Origin: Chitinophagaceae bacterium
GTDB lineage: Bacteria; Bacteroidota; Bacteroidia; Chitinophagales; Chitinophagaceae
Direction: 5' to 3'
NCBI GenBank assembly: GCA_016720825.1
Contig: JADKJV010000017.1
Coordinates: 1-64,000, forward strand
DNA: 64,000 nucleotides
Shown here: positions 11,072 to 22,751 of the stretch, one piece after another
Layout: every line of letters begins with the position of its first letter
Numbering within the stretch: the stretch's first letter is position 1
Position numbers and translations under genes: made by a program
The notes under the pieces: generated by a model
Told to the model about the DNA's origin: nothing
The model's input: only the letters and a program-made list of their open reading frames with translations
Database searches by the model: none

Positions 11072-11129
11072 GTCACCGAAATCACTCAAACCACCTCTGG
11101 TTTTCAATCAGAAATTTCTTTACTGATTT

Positions 11130-11163
11130 AAAAGACCCTGAGTTTACAAGCTCAGGGTCTTTT
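11130..11163. terminator. Terminator, strong symmetric hairpin
   Basis: AAAGACCCTGAG pairs with CTCAGGGTCTTT around a 9-nt loop; the A and T runs at both sides would let it act in either direction. It follows the DUF1566 gene by about 60 nt. Confidence 0.8.
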
Positions 11164-11185
11164 CAGTATTGTAGAGTTTCTCCGG

Positions 11186-11292
11186 AAGTGAGAAACATTC
11201 CAACGTTCCAACATTCCAACATTCCAACAAAGTAGGTGACCTCGATCTTTAGGGTTCAACCTCCAACTTCGAACATCCAACCTCCAACCCTA
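11186..11292. repeat. CATTCCAA (8-nt) and CCTCCAA (7-nt) word array with CTTTAGGGTTCAACC linker
   Basis: Four CATTCCAA-type words are followed by a linker containing GACCTCGATCTTTAGGGTT and then 7-nt words. It corresponds to the right half of the nested array at 5876-6148 and duplicates 9265-9305. Confidence 0.75.
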
Positions 11293-11777
11293 CTGTATCA
11301 ACTTCTTCGCCTCCTCCACCAAACACCCACCCAGCTTAATCACACTTTCCTGTTCAGCTGGACCGGCTTTGATAATAGTTTCTTTGTCATTATTCCCTTC
11401 TGCACAATAATCTGACTGAGTTTCTGGGTTGTGAGTTTTTGCAAAATGGAATTCGTGGTGTGTGTTACGGTATACAAATTGGAATAAACCTTCACAGTTC
11501 ATAGTACCGCCATTCCGGATTGTCATTTTCACTTTGCTGCCTTCAAAAAAACAAAGGCTGTAGAAGTGGCATCAAAACATTTATCTGCACCTTCTACAGA
11601 TATCAGTACCACCACCTCTTTACCGTCGGCATCAAAACTATTAGAGGCCCCGTCCATAAATGAACCCGGTAGAGAGTTTGGTTTGCTTGGTAAACGGTCT
11701 GTTTCACTGTGAAGCTTACAATCCCACCCATCAGCCCATTGGCAAGGCAGGAGGAGAAATAATCCAACTGTTTTCAT
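11290..11777 (-). CDS. Small secreted protein of unknown function, one homopolymer frameshift
   Basis: The N-terminus MKTVGLFLLLPCQ looks like the start of a signal peptide. The frame breaks in a run of seven T on the coding strand (around 11550). With six T the reading continues FVFFEGSKVKMTIRNGGTMNCEG and ends in KLGGCLVEEAKKLIQ, giving about 162 aa. I do not recognise the family. Its 3' end plus the neighbouring repeat is duplicated at 9265-9385. The break sits exactly in a homopolymer, which favours a sequencing error. Confidence 0.65.
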
Positions 11778-11884
11778 TCCAGCATTATAGATTAAAAATA
11801 AGGAGAATCAAAGCGACAGACAAAAGATAACAAAAACCTCCTCCGGGTTTGCCCGGCATCCCAAAAATTAAATAGATTAGAGTC

Positions 11885-12548
11885 ATGAACGAAAACCGAC
11901 ATGTACTCCGGGCCGCTTCCGGCAGGCCGGGAAGCCCTGGGCGACGGCGTATTCAGCGTAGCCATGACCATCCTCGTCATTGAACTGGCACTGCCCGTAA
12001 TCAAACCCGGGGGTGGCTGGCATGAATTTGTTGCTGCCATGAAAGAATCCTGGCATGGATTCCTTTGCTATATGATCAGTTTTGTGGTATTGGGTATCAT
12101 GGTTTGGCCACCGGATGATGTTTGAATACATCGCCCGGAACAAACCGGTATTTTATTTTCCTCGGTGTGCTTTTCTATATGGTCGTATGCCTGGTTCCCT
12201 TCAGCACCCGTTTCCTCACCCGCGATACACTGGAATGGTACGCCATCATGATGTACGGGATCAACCTGAGCCTTTGCAATCTGACACTCTATGCACAATG
12301 GTCTTATGGCACAAAACGGAAAACCCTGATCGAAAGGGAAATACCGGCAGAAGTGAAAAAAGAAGCCCGTTTCCTGTTCCTGCTATCACCGGTGGTTATA
12401 CCATTGCCATCATCATTTCATTTTCGCTCCGGTGGTGAGTATTGTGATATATACCATCACGCCGGTGCTTTATTTATTGCCGAATAAGCTGGATAAGTCC
12501 GTGGCCCCTGACCCCGAAGCGATGCGGGAAAAACTTTTCCAGCCTTAG
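11885..12548 (+). pseudogene. TMEM175-family (DUF1211) potassium channel protein, frame broken
   Basis: The segment REALGDGVFSVAMTILVIEL is the TMEM175 signature (FSDGVFAIAxTLLVL type). It is followed by membrane spans and a C-terminus ending KLDKSVAPDPEAMREKLFQP. Reading it through requires shifts near 11900, 12110 and 12400. The length of about 220 aa fits bacterial TMEM175 proteins, which have six spans and assemble as potassium channels. No operon partner is visible. Confidence 0.75.
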
Positions 12549-12660
12549 GAACACTACATAGCATCTGCTTCGGGGCAAACCCAGCCCGTTGGGTTTCCGT
12601 TTTATCTTACTAACTTGAATACTATCCGTAAACCGGAGAAACAGAACCAGCACCCGGAAC

Positions 12661-15260
12661 ATGAGAAAAATAATTGTACTCATTTTATTGCTGATCAGCT
12701 GGCTCCGGAATCCCGGGCCAGCCATATTAATGGGGGAGAAATGTATTATACTTACATTGGTCTGGTCAGCGGAATGCATTCTTACCAGTCACCCTCAAAC
12801 TTTACCAGCGCTGCAACAGCGGCAGGCAATTCCCCAACCCGACTTATGTGTCTGTTTTTGATAAGTCAAATTCGGTGCGGATTAATGATTACTCCGTAAA
12901 TATAAGTTCCACTGAAAACCTGCAGATGACAAATCCGGATCCCTGTATCACAAACCCGCCGGAAGTTTGTTTTGATGTGGCTTATTATACTTTCCAGATC
13001 AGCGTTCCGGAAAATATGCATGGCTATGTTTTATCCAGCCAGGTCAATTTCAGGATTGCAGGGATCAATAACCTGTCACCGGATACAATAATGTCGGGGC
13101 CATCTATATTGCCGAAATACCGGGCAATGGTGCCGCGGTGGATGGCATGCATAATACAAGTGCAAAGTTTACCGGAAGCGACTTAGTAACTGTTTGTGCC
13201 AACAATGAATTCTCGTACAGTTTTGCTGCACAGGATGATGATGCCGATGAACTCCGTTATAGTTTTTGTACGGCTTATGCCAGCACTTCAGGCGCAGGCG
13301 GTAATGCATCACCCACTGCCCCGCCGCCATTCCCGCAGGTTCCTTATGATTATCCAACGTATAATGAATCAGAACCATTGGGGCAGTTTGTAACTGTTGA
13401 TCCCTCTCTGGTTTAATTACAGGTATCGCCCCACAGGAAGGCATCTATGTTGTTACCGTATGTGTACAGGAATTACGGAACGGAAACGTAATCGCCACCC
13501 AGCGAAAGGATATACAAATATTCATAGCCAACTGTACCATCGCCTCCGCATCCCTGTTGCCGGAATATTACCTGTGCAAGAACAGCCAGACAATCACTAT
13601 ATCAAATCAATCAAACAGTCCGCTCATAGTTACATCCGACTGGGAGTTTACAGACATTACAAACAGCCTGCTGTACCAGCACAACGGCACAACGGCTACA
13701 TACACTTTTCCAACGGCTGGTATTTACAAAGTAAAGCTGGTGATCAACCGCAACCTGCCCTGCACTGATTCCACCACCGCATTGATAAAAGTTTTCCCGG
13801 GTTTTGTAACCGACTTTAATTCAACAGGCATTTGCATTAACCATCCTACCACCTTTACGGACCTCAGCCATTCCGTGTTCGGCACTGTCAATTTCTGGAG
13901 CTGGGATTTCGGGGAAAGCACTACAGGGCTTGATGCGTCAACTTCCCAAAACCCGGTGTATACTTATCCGGTTACGGGCGACAAAGTCGTCATGTTTGTC
14001 TCCGGGGATACCAGGGCTGCAGGGACACTTTATATAAAACAGTTTCAATTATAGATAAACCGCCCATCCTCCTTGCATTCCGGGATACATTGATTTGCAT
14101 CCCTGACCGTTTGCAATTACAGGCAACCGGCACCGGGGTTTTCAGCTGGACGCCGGCCATAAATATTATTAATGCCGGCACGGGCACACCCACGGTTAAC
14201 CCAATCACTACAACAACTTACTACGTAACTTTATTCGAACAAGGTTGTGTAAATACAGATTCCGTAAAAGCAATGTAGTTGACCATGTAACACTACAAGT
14301 CATGCCGGATACAACGGTTTGCCGTGGTGATACGCTGCAACCCGATTATTCTGATGGATTACACCACAGCTGGACGCCGGCAGGTAATACAATAAACCCA
14401 TTGGTAAAACTGCCTTTTGTTTTCACATCCAATCCCGTGGAAACATTCCAGGTTCATGCAGTGATTGGCAGTTGTTCCGCAGATAATAGCATCCGCGTAC
14501 TCACAGTGCCATATCCGCAGGTAAATGCCGGTGCAGATACCACATTATGTTATAACACCTCCGGCCGGCTCAGGGGGCAGACAGATGGCAGCAGCTGGGT
14601 TTGGTCACCTTCGCTTTACCTGAGCAATGCAAGCCAGCTGAATCCGGTAACCACACCGCCCAGGACAACCGACTATGTACTGACAGCTTTTGATACTCGT
14701 GGCTGCCCCAAACCGGGCAGGGACACGGTCAGGTTTTTGTGCAGCCCAAAATGAGTGTTTCAGCAGGTCATGATACAGCTGTAGTAACCGGACAGCCCCT
14801 GCAGTTACTGGCAACCGGGGGAACGAGCTATAACTGGAGTCCTGCTTTTTACCTGTCTTCGGGTGTTATCCTCCAACCCCTCGCATTGTTTGATGAAGCC
14901 AGCAATGGTATCCGGTATAAGTAAGGGTGCTGAATACGGCCGGATGTGCCGATTCGGCATATGTCACTGTCAAAGTCTTTGGCACCAAACCGGAAGTTTT
15001 TATACCAACTGCTTTACCCCAAATAATGACGGGCTGAATGATTTCCTCTTTCCTTTGGGCGCAGGCATCCGGTCAATAGAATACTTTAATATCTATAACC
15101 GCTGGGGCAAGTCGTTTACAGCGGTAAAGGCAATTTGCCCGGCTGGGACGGAAGATACAGGTTCGCGCCAGGGAACCGGTACTTTGTCTGGGAAGTGAAA
15201 GCCACTACATTCACCGGGGCAAATTATACCCGGAAAGGCCTGGTCACACTCATTCGCTGA
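12661..15260 (+). pseudogene. T9SS type B-sorted (gliding motility-associated C-terminal) PKD-type surface protein, many frameshifts
   Basis: After a signal peptide (MRKIIVLILLLISW) comes ASHINGGEMYYTYIGL, the usual N-terminal block of gliding-motility-associated adhesins. PKD-like stretches follow (for example DWEFTDITNSLLYQHNGTTATYTFPTAG). The C-terminus FYTNCFTPNNDGLNDFLFPLG...FNIYNRWG...GLVTLIR is the CHU_C/type B T9SS sorting domain. At least eight shifts are needed over 2.6 kb. Expected to be secreted through the type IX system. I treat it as one gene of about 860 codons. Confidence 0.75.
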
Positions 15261-15334
15261 TGTGCAGAACTATTTATCCACAGTTTTAGCAGTATAGCAT
15301 ACATCTTGCTGTAGAGATACCTCAATCGTGAAGT

Positions 15335-15599
15335 ATGGATTTTGTGTTCAGGAAAAGACTCCAATTCAGCCTTGTTGTTAAAGCCGGTGACCGGTTAGGA
15401 ATTCAACTTTAACCAGTGCAGTCCGGAACAGGTTAGCCTGGATGTAAACGTATGCACCGAAAAAGGTGACAGGCTTTTTTTCAGGATGGTGAAGTCTGAA
15501 ACAAAATGGTCCATCAACCCGGCGAATGTCCCGCCCTGGTTGTTAAAAGATGAACAGAAAATCTCCACGGCAGTGGAAGAAGCCCTGCGTAGCTGGTGA
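15335..15599 (+). pseudogene. Small protein of unknown function (about 88 aa), one frameshift
   Basis: It reads MDFVFRKRLQFSLVVKAGDRL, shifts at about 15397, then REFNFNQCSPEQVSLDVNVC and a C-terminus KDEQKISTAVEEALRSW. One missing base restores the frame. No signal peptide or known motif. It ends next to the convergent thioredoxin-like gene. Confidence 0.45.
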
Positions 15600-16130
15600 T
15601 TATTTGTTTTTCAGGAACCGCTGGCGGATGGTATTTAATTCCTCTTCGCTGAGATGGGCTGTTTTCCGGAGTATGCTGATGAAATAGTCTACTTCCTCGG
15701 GGCAGCAGGGCATCCTGTATTAGCGGTGGTTCCATCGGGCATGGGCATTCTTGAATTATTCAGTACGGCAGCTCCTTTGTCAAGTACCACCCAGTAAGGT
15801 ATTCCTTCTCCTTTACCACCCTGGGCATCGCGGAAATCAGATGCACCCGGTTTTCCAGGTTTTCTTATCGTCTGACTCATCCACCACCAGGTGCCTGATC
15901 ACATAATTTTTATCAAATAAATCCCCGCAAATGGGGTCATTGATACTGTTGTCCATCTTATGACACCAGTAGCACAGTAAGCATGGAATATAATCAGCAC
16001 ATTTTTCCTGTATTGCCTGCTTCAACACAAGCGGATTTAATAATGTCAGAAGCCGCTAATGGCGGATTCTGGGCTTGGGCAGAAACTGCAACCAGGAGGA
16101 ACAGACCGATAAAAAGGCTGATTTCTTCAT
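15600..16130 (-). pseudogene. Exported thioredoxin-fold protein (Thioredoxin_7-like) with a CYWC site, frame broken
   Basis: The start MKKSAFL looks like an export signal. Combining frames gives KNVLIIFHAYWCYWCHKMDNSINDP, the DUF255/Thioredoxin_7-type active site with CYWC. Then come FDKNYVIRHLVVDE and a C-terminus EEVDYFISILRKTAHLSEEELNTIRQRFLKNK. At least three shifts separate these segments. Probably a periplasmic disulfide reductase or carrier. Partners are not evident from context. Confidence 0.65.
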
Positions 16131-16265
16131 ACCGGAAATTCTTGCACTAAAATAAAGGATTCCGGATAGGCAGAAAGTTAAAAGGAGGAGCGAAAAATAG
16201 TTTCGCTTTGTTTATTGATTGAAAAACAAAATCTTTGCAGCGCTGTTATTAGCACAGTCACCAAT

Positions 16266-17041
16266 ATGATACAGGCTTATAATTTTCTGGCGTCCTGGCA
16301 ACTTTTCCCGAGAAAGGCACTTTATGAATCGGGCGAAAGGCCGAAGAGGCATTTATAAAGTTGAATCTATGGCTGACAGCAAGGAACTCCGGATATTCCA
16401 TAACCGGGTGATGCTGGATAACCACTCGGCTTCCAATTATAAAATCCTGGCAGATGGCGGTTTGAATGATTTCGACAATCATGACCTGATCGATAAGGTA
16501 CAGGCCATCTTCCCTGACAGTATCAGTTTTGAAATCCATTTTACAAAAAAGGGAAATAGCCCTGAACATCATGCATGAGATTATGCCGAATGGCTATCTC
16601 AAAATTTCACAACAAGGAAGGAAAGATGACGGCTATACGTATACAAACACCGAGATCTACCATAAACAATTAAGCTGTACTGCCCCTACTCTGCGTCAGT
16701 TTCCCGGAGCAGTGATCAAACACACGGAAGAGGGTGTAATCAGCACAAGGCACTTACCGCTATGGAAGAGCAGACCAATATGCAGCTGGAGCAGATCCGA
16801 AGCAGATTGAAACTGTACTCCAGGCACAGGAAATCCAAAAAGAAAAGAACTCTCCCTGATGATCTATGGGGCTAAGCTCACCTTCAAGCCCAATATTAGC
16901 CAGATATATTATTTATATGAAAAAAATGATGAGAGCTTGATGCTTTCACTGGTCAGTCCGAAAGAATGGGGACCTTGCCCCATTCAAGAAATTTATAGCA
17001 TGCGTGAAATTACTTCGGAACATACATGGACTGAGATCTGA
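16266..17041 (+). pseudogene. DUF2452-like protein, frame broken
   Basis: The second half, read across frames, gives VLPYSASV, SAVIKHTEEGVIST, ALTAMEEQTNMQLEQIR, QAQEIQK and YGAKLTFKPNISQIYYLYEKNDESLMLSLVSPKEWG. I recognise this as the DUF2452 pattern of Bacteroidota. The first half (FPEKGTYESGERPKRGIYKVES...FPDSISFEIHFTKKG) may be an extra N-terminal domain or a separate gene fused here by frameshift. The start at 16266 is tentative. Function unknown. Confidence 0.5.
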
Positions 17042-17208
17042 CATTTTTTCCACATTCGTAGTTTTCGGAGTTGTTTTCCCGTGGAATCACTTGGGAGAAA
17101 TACGGCAATTGATCCAAATCAGTAAATCACTAAGGTGTTTTACTGGACAATGCGGTTATCATGTGACTAATTTTACGCCGTAGAATTCAAACCGAAAAAC
17201 CACGAACC

Positions 17209-18474
17209 ATGAAAATCTCCGTTACCCGCATTTCTCACCATTGCAGTATTTTTCACAACCCACCCCGGGTTGATGCGCAAAACTGCATGAACTGGGCAAC
17301 TTCAATTTCCCCACAATGGCTGGACGGCAACACCAGCGGTACCGCCAATAATATTTGCGGTACGGGAATCCAGGCAACCACCACCTGTGCCTTATCCAAT
17401 GGAGTATACAAACATACTCGGTGATGTTGGTGCCAAATCGCCAACGGTTTTAGGCGCTACCTTCCCTGCCCGGTTCCGCAGATCGCCTGCAAATCTGTAC
17501 AGATTTTGTAAGGAACACCAACTATGAAGATGTTAATATCGTTTTCACTTCACTGGTGATGCATGCGAATTTCCAGATCGGGGATATTGATAAAGACAGT
17601 CCTTCAAGTACTACTTCCCTTGACCAGGTAACGATTACCGGGACAGATGGTGTGAACACCTATTTCCCTGTAATAACCAGAGTAGAAAGCAGTGATCCTT
17701 CTTTCCTGCAAATCAGTGGTAATACCGCATCAGTGAACAGCACACCCGGATTAGGTGGTGATGCAGCCACCGACGGTCTTGATAATCGCGGCACCATTGA
17801 AATAGATTTTGGCATCCATCCAATCAATAATATAACGATCCGTTACAACAATGCGCCGGGAGCAAACAATAATCCCGGTTACGGGCGATCGTGATCGGTT
17901 CCGTTTATTTCAGCCTTCCTTCACTCCGGTACAGCTCAGTCTTTTTTCAGGACATCGTTCAGGAAATAATATTGTACTGAAGTGGCAGGCTGATGACGAA
18001 CAATCCTACCGGATATGAAATAGAAAGGAATGTAAATGGCAACTGGATCAGTATTGGCGAAACGGCTGTTCAAAATGGCAAAGCAGGCACCAGTACCAGT
18101 ATACAGACCTTTAACCCTTCCGGTAACACCTTATTGTACCGTCTTAAGATCAATGCCGCATCCAGTCGCGTAAGCTGTTCCGGGGTCATCCGGATTTCCC
18201 AGGATGCAGGATTAGCAGGTAACATCCTGCTTTATCCAAACCCTGCAGTAAATGCAGTACAGGTTAGCGTTGATATGGCCAGCGACCAGACTGTATCATT
18301 ACATGTCAGGACCTCTCCGGAAACTGGTATTATCAGGTATCCGGACACTGTATGCCGGGAAAAACAGTTTTACGGGTTGACGGGCTGCAGGCTTTGAGTG
18401 CGGGGCATTACCTGCTTGATATCACCAGCCAGCAGGGATTGGTTCTGGCAAGTTCACAATTGCTGAAACAGTAA
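17209..18474 (+). pseudogene. T9SS type A-sorted secreted protein, frame broken
   Basis: The N-terminus MKISVTRISHHCSIFHN is followed by CMNWATSISPQWLDGNTSGTANNIC. The C-terminus contains ILLYPNPAVNAVQVSVDM and ends in a segment with LSAGHYLLDITSQQGLVLAS, the Por/type A sorting domain. A middle frame (17556-17894) encodes a beta-rich domain containing NRGTIEIDFGIHP. Several single-base shifts interrupt it. Expected to be exported by type IX secretion; ligand unknown. Confidence 0.7.
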
Positions 18475-18536
18475 ACGCCGGTACAAAGCAGGTCCAATCA
18501 GGTCATTTCCCTTTATTTTTGCGGCAAATAGCTGCC

Positions 18537-19255
18537 ATGACCCGTTTGTCTGTTAACGTCAATAAAACTGCCACTATCCGTAATGCGCAAGGCGGAATAA
18601 TCCTGACCTGGTAAAAGTGGCCACAGATATCCAGCGTTTTGGTGCGGATGGGATCACGGTGCATCTGCGACCGGATGAAAGACATATCCGTTATGAAGAT
18701 GTACGTGCGATTAAAAAATCATCCAGACTGAATTTAATATAGAAGGCAATTGCCGGGAACAGAAATTCACTGACCTCGTGCTGGAAGTGAAACCTGATCA
18801 GGTGACACTGGTACCGGATACCACCGGCCAGCTGACATCAGATCACGGATGGGATACGATTAAAAAACAAAGTGTACCTGCAGGAGATGATACGGATTTT
18901 TAAAAATGCCGGTATACGCGTTTCCATTTTTGTGGATCCCGACCTGAAGATGATTGAAGGAGCCGTGAAACCGGGACAGACCGGATTGAATTATATACTG
19001 AATCATTTGCCAGGGGTTTTGCAGCAGGCCAGAAAGAACCTTCAGTTGTTCCCTATGTAAAAGCAGCCATGCGGGCCCGCGAACTGGGGCTGGGTATAAA
19101 TGCCGGCCACGACCTAGATCTTCACAACCTCAAATATTTCCATGATCATATACCGATCCTTGACGAAGTGAGTATCGGCCATGCGCTGATTTGTGACGCT
19201 TTGTACTACGGGACTTGAAAACACAGTTCAACTTTATAAAAGGCAATTGAGCTAA
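18537..19255 (+). pseudogene. pdxJ: Pyridoxine 5'-phosphate synthase, frame broken at several homopolymers
   Basis: PdxJ condenses 1-deoxy-xylulose-5-phosphate with 3-amino-2-oxopropyl phosphate in DXP-dependent vitamin B6 synthesis. Visible are MTRLSVNVNK, VATDIQRFGADGITVH, RPDERHIRYEDVRAIKK, EFNIEGNCREQKFTDLVLEV, LVPDTTGQLTSDHGWDTIK, GIRVSIFVDPDLKMIEGAV, LGINAGHDLDLHNLKYF and EVSIGHALICDALYYGLENT, which cover the whole 239-codon family length. Breaks coincide with A-runs (18596, 18718 and 18866 regions) plus others near 18980 and 19140. The complete domain with homopolymer indels argues for an intact gene and a faulty consensus. Confidence 0.85.
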
Positions 19256-19296
19256 GAGCCGGTAACAGGAATCATTAACCAGATCAAACAAAAACC

Positions 19297-19792
19297 ATGA
19301 GAAAATTATTTCCCGCTGCAGTTATTCTTTGCTGCGCTTTGTTTATCTCCTGCGCACAGGGTAAAAAAGGAACCAAAGAAGAACCCAAAGAAACGGAAGA
19401 AATCTCCACGCACGCTGATTAATCCGGTGCACGTCCTGATATGTCAGCTGATGCAGTTGCCGAAAAATGTTTTGAGAATGATGGTTTGAAATACAATGTT
19501 CGCATCAGTTTATTCTTCAACTCTGCCACAACTGTCAGCGGATCTGTAACCAGTACCGAATCCGGTGGCGGCACCGAAGAAAAATCTGAATTTACAGGTA
19601 CACAAAAACGGAGAAGAACTCACTATCCGGTTTACAGGTAAACCGCCCGTGGTTGGAGATGCCTCAGAATGGACTGATAAACCCTGGCAGTTAAAAACCG
19701 GGAACAGCAGTCTCTCCATTATATTTTCTGCCAAGAATTATGATACAAACAAGTGGGCTGATACAGAATATAAATTTGAACTTTGCCGTTAG
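19297..19792 (+). pseudogene. Lipoprotein of unknown function, interrupted
   Basis: MRKLFPAAVILCCALFISC gives a lipobox (FISC). Codons after STHAD read TAA in frame and then continue SGARPDMSADAVAEKCFENDG, so one base change would restore it. A shift near 19600 joins SGSVTSTESGGGTEEKSEF to VHKNGEELTIRFTGKPPVV. Predicted mature form is about 145 aa, membrane-anchored, and unrecognised. Confidence 0.5.
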
Positions 19793-19796
19793 AACA

Positions 19797-19868
19797 GGTT
19801 ACCTGCAACCTGCAACCTGCTACCTGCAACCTGCAACCTGCTACCTGCAACCTGCAACCTGTTACACG
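19797..19868. repeat. Heptanucleotide array, AACCTGC word
   Basis: About nine consecutive 7-nt units (ACCTGCA or ACCTGCT) with exact 7-nt spacing follow directly after the lipoprotein stop codon. Confidence 0.9.
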
Positions 19869-19894
19869 TTGCCCGTTACTCATAACCCGATTAG

Positions 19895-22715
19895 TTACTC
19901 TTCCATCATTACAAAAGCCCCCCAGTAAAACGGCTCTTTGTATTTAGCCATAAGTTGTTGTTGCGCCAGTTTGAAAGCCTTTTGTTTATTACCGGATGAA
20001 GTCCAGTTGTTATAGAAATTAGTCATGAGTTGCTGCGTGGCGGCATCATCCACTTTCCAAAGGCTCATGATCAGGGCTTCGGCGCCTGCCACGAGAAATG
20101 CCCTTTGCAAACCATACACACCTTCCCCGGCTTTTACTTCACCCAGGCCGGTTTCACAGGCACTGAGCACAACAAGGCGTGTACCTTTTAAATCAAGGTT
20201 CATGGCTTCGTAAGAGGTCATGATGCCATTGCTGCTGCTGTCGAGCCCCAGGTTTACTTTTTTATCAGTTTCAATAGCACCGGTAAGCATGAGTCCTGAA
20301 TGGAGCAGTACATTTTACCTGGCATTATCAGCACTCACCCCGATGGGCCAGCTGGCTTTGTCAACATCCTGCAGGAAATACCCGTGTGTGGCAATGTGCA
20401 GCACAGACAAATTTTTAGAAGATTTCAAATTCGCTTCGGTGGCATCTGCCTGAACGAATTCTGATACCTGGTAACCGGAAGTCTTCAGCAATTTATCAAT
20501 GCCATCCACTTCTGTTTTTGTTGCAGGCAATGGGGGAATTTGCGGTGAGCTGTATGTCGGGAATCCCAGCAAAGTGGCAGTTTTAGTACTGTTGCCGTTG
20601 GGTTTCGCAGGCCGCATTACATCACGGGGATTACCCACGAGTTCAATATCCGCCAGGTTCAGCAGGAAATCACCGGCTGGTTTTTTCAGTGTATATAAAC
20701 TGATCTGGTTGTATACGCCGTCGAGTGAAACGTACCATTTTTTTTCCCTTTCAGTTCGTTCTCCAGTGGTGCCCAGAAATTTTATAGGATTGTTCGTCGT
20801 TGATCTTATTGGCCATTGACTTGCAGGTTTTGAAAACTTTCCCTCTAAGTCATTTCCGCCAGGCAATAAGATCAGTTTAGGTTGTGAGAAATTTTTGCCG
20901 CCAACCAGTGCAACATATTTCACATCGGTAGTCAGTGTCTGGTCAAAATTCCGCAAACGGATAATTTCCACCAGGGCTTCATCCGCATTCAGTTTGCTTT
21001 GGATTTCGCTGTATTTTGTTTTGGAGGTGAAATAGAATTGTGAGAACTCCCGTGAACTTTTTGACAGTTTTTTCTCCATGTCGTTTGCCACGTTTTCCAG
21101 TGAGTCCAGGTTCAGGCCCTGGTCGCGCAGGTCTTCACGGGAATATGCATATAAACGGGTCAGTTCCTCTTTCTGGTCAATCCAGGCTTCGTAATCAGCA
21201 ACAAGTTCAGCGTTACCGCTGTTGCGGATTGTTTCTGTGATTTTCCGGTGGAACTCAGCAGCAATCCCTTGGTAGCCACCCTGTATTCAAACAGGTCATT
21301 GATGAGCTGGGGTTCTGCACTTTTTAGCTTCAATGGCGAAATTGTAAAACCGCTGGAACCGGGGTGATAATATATCCCAGTATTTTGTTTTTTCCTGCTC
21401 ACTCATAGGCGGGAAATAGCGGTTGATAAAATCCAGCGACCTTTCCATCACATCGTGGTAAATGCTTGAAGCGCGCTGGTAATCTTTTTGTTTCCAGAGC
21501 AGGATGGCCAGGTCTTCCTGTGACTGTACCCTGAGCGGATGATTGGGATCGAGTGCTTCTTCACCGGCCAATGCCTCTTCGAGCACGGGTTTGGCATCAG
21601 CAAAACGGCCTTTGTACCTGTAAAAATTCCCGAGATCGCTGATCACTTTAGCGTAGGTCGGACTTCTTCTCCGAGATTGGCTTTGTAAATAGCAGCAGAA
21701 TTTTTGAGCATCCCTCTACCAGTGTATCCTTCTTCATCACCATGTATAGTGTGGCAAAATTATTCAGCAGGTTGGCAAACTCCGGTTTGGACCGGTCAAA
21801 ACGCATTGACAAACCCTGGTATATCAGTTCAGCTTCGGGATACTTGCCTGCCTGCTGGTACATGAGTGCTAGGTTTGATAAAAAAAGCAGGTGGTTCCTG
21901 GATGTTTTGCTTTCCAGTTTGAGCGAAACAGTAACTGCTTCTTCCAATATGCGGGCGGCAAGATCATTGCGGCCGATGGACTGGAATAGCATAGCCTTGT
22001 TATTCATTACAATGGCATATGGCATACCATTATCCTGTTTGTTGGATTTGATAATATCCAATGCCTGGGTGAAGTCTTTTTCTGATTCATTATACTGCCC
22101 GAGATTATAATGCAGCACCCCATAGTTATTATAAGACGCAGCAACGGCCATGTTCTTTTTACCAAGCTTTGATTCCCTGAGCTCCAGTGCACGCGTTGTA
22201 TATTTTTCCGCAAGGGAATAACGCCCCATCGTTGTATATAATAACCCCTGGCTGTGATTGTTTTCAAATAGCCAAAATCGCTGGTCAGGTACGCTTTTTC
22301 AAAATAGGAAGCGGCGAGGTTGAATTTTTTTTCAGCAAACAGGAATTTCTCGGAAGCAAAAGCGGTCTGCCCCATTTCAAGACTCAGTTTGGCGTTTTGC
22401 TCGTCGGTAAGATCAAGATCGCGGAGCGAGCTGCTGATATTCCGCAGTGTGGCGAATTTATTGGCAAACTCCCCTTTCTTTTTCACGTTGAATAAACCGG
22501 AGTTATCGCTGAGCAGGAGTGCGTAATCAAAATCGGCAGAGTCAAACTGGGATCTGTAGTTGCGAAACTGGTCAACGACAGCGTTGTTGGCTTCGGTGCG
22601 CACTTTGTCTTTCCCTTTATTAAGGGCTTTGTCTTTTATGTTCCTGAGGATTTGTGATTGACCAGGAACTGCCATCGACCAGCAGCAGGGGCAAAAGGAT
22701 AGCCGATTTCTTCAT
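19895..22715 (-). pseudogene. Exported TPR-CHAT domain (caspase-like) protein, frame broken
   Basis: The N-terminus MKKSAILLPLLLV looks like a signal peptide. The middle is a tandem TPR array (ALELRESKLGKKNMAVAASYNNYGVLHYNLGQY and similar, about 22230-21300). The C-terminal CHAT domain carries both caspase-like catalytic blocks: VLHIATHGYFL (His) and LVVLSACETGLGEVKAGEGVYGL (Cys). Reading through needs shifts near 22660, 22240, 21650, 21350, 21090 and 20300. CHAT proteins belong to peptidase clan CD and usually use the TPRs as a sensor or scaffold. The protein would be about 930 aa. No defence partner is adjacent. Confidence 0.8.
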
Positions 22716-22751
22716 ACGGAGAATTAATTCAGTGTTTAAATTACTACAAAA

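Noticed and set aside
19797..19868. Possible CRISPR array
   Set aside because: The units are contiguous 7-mers with no spacers.
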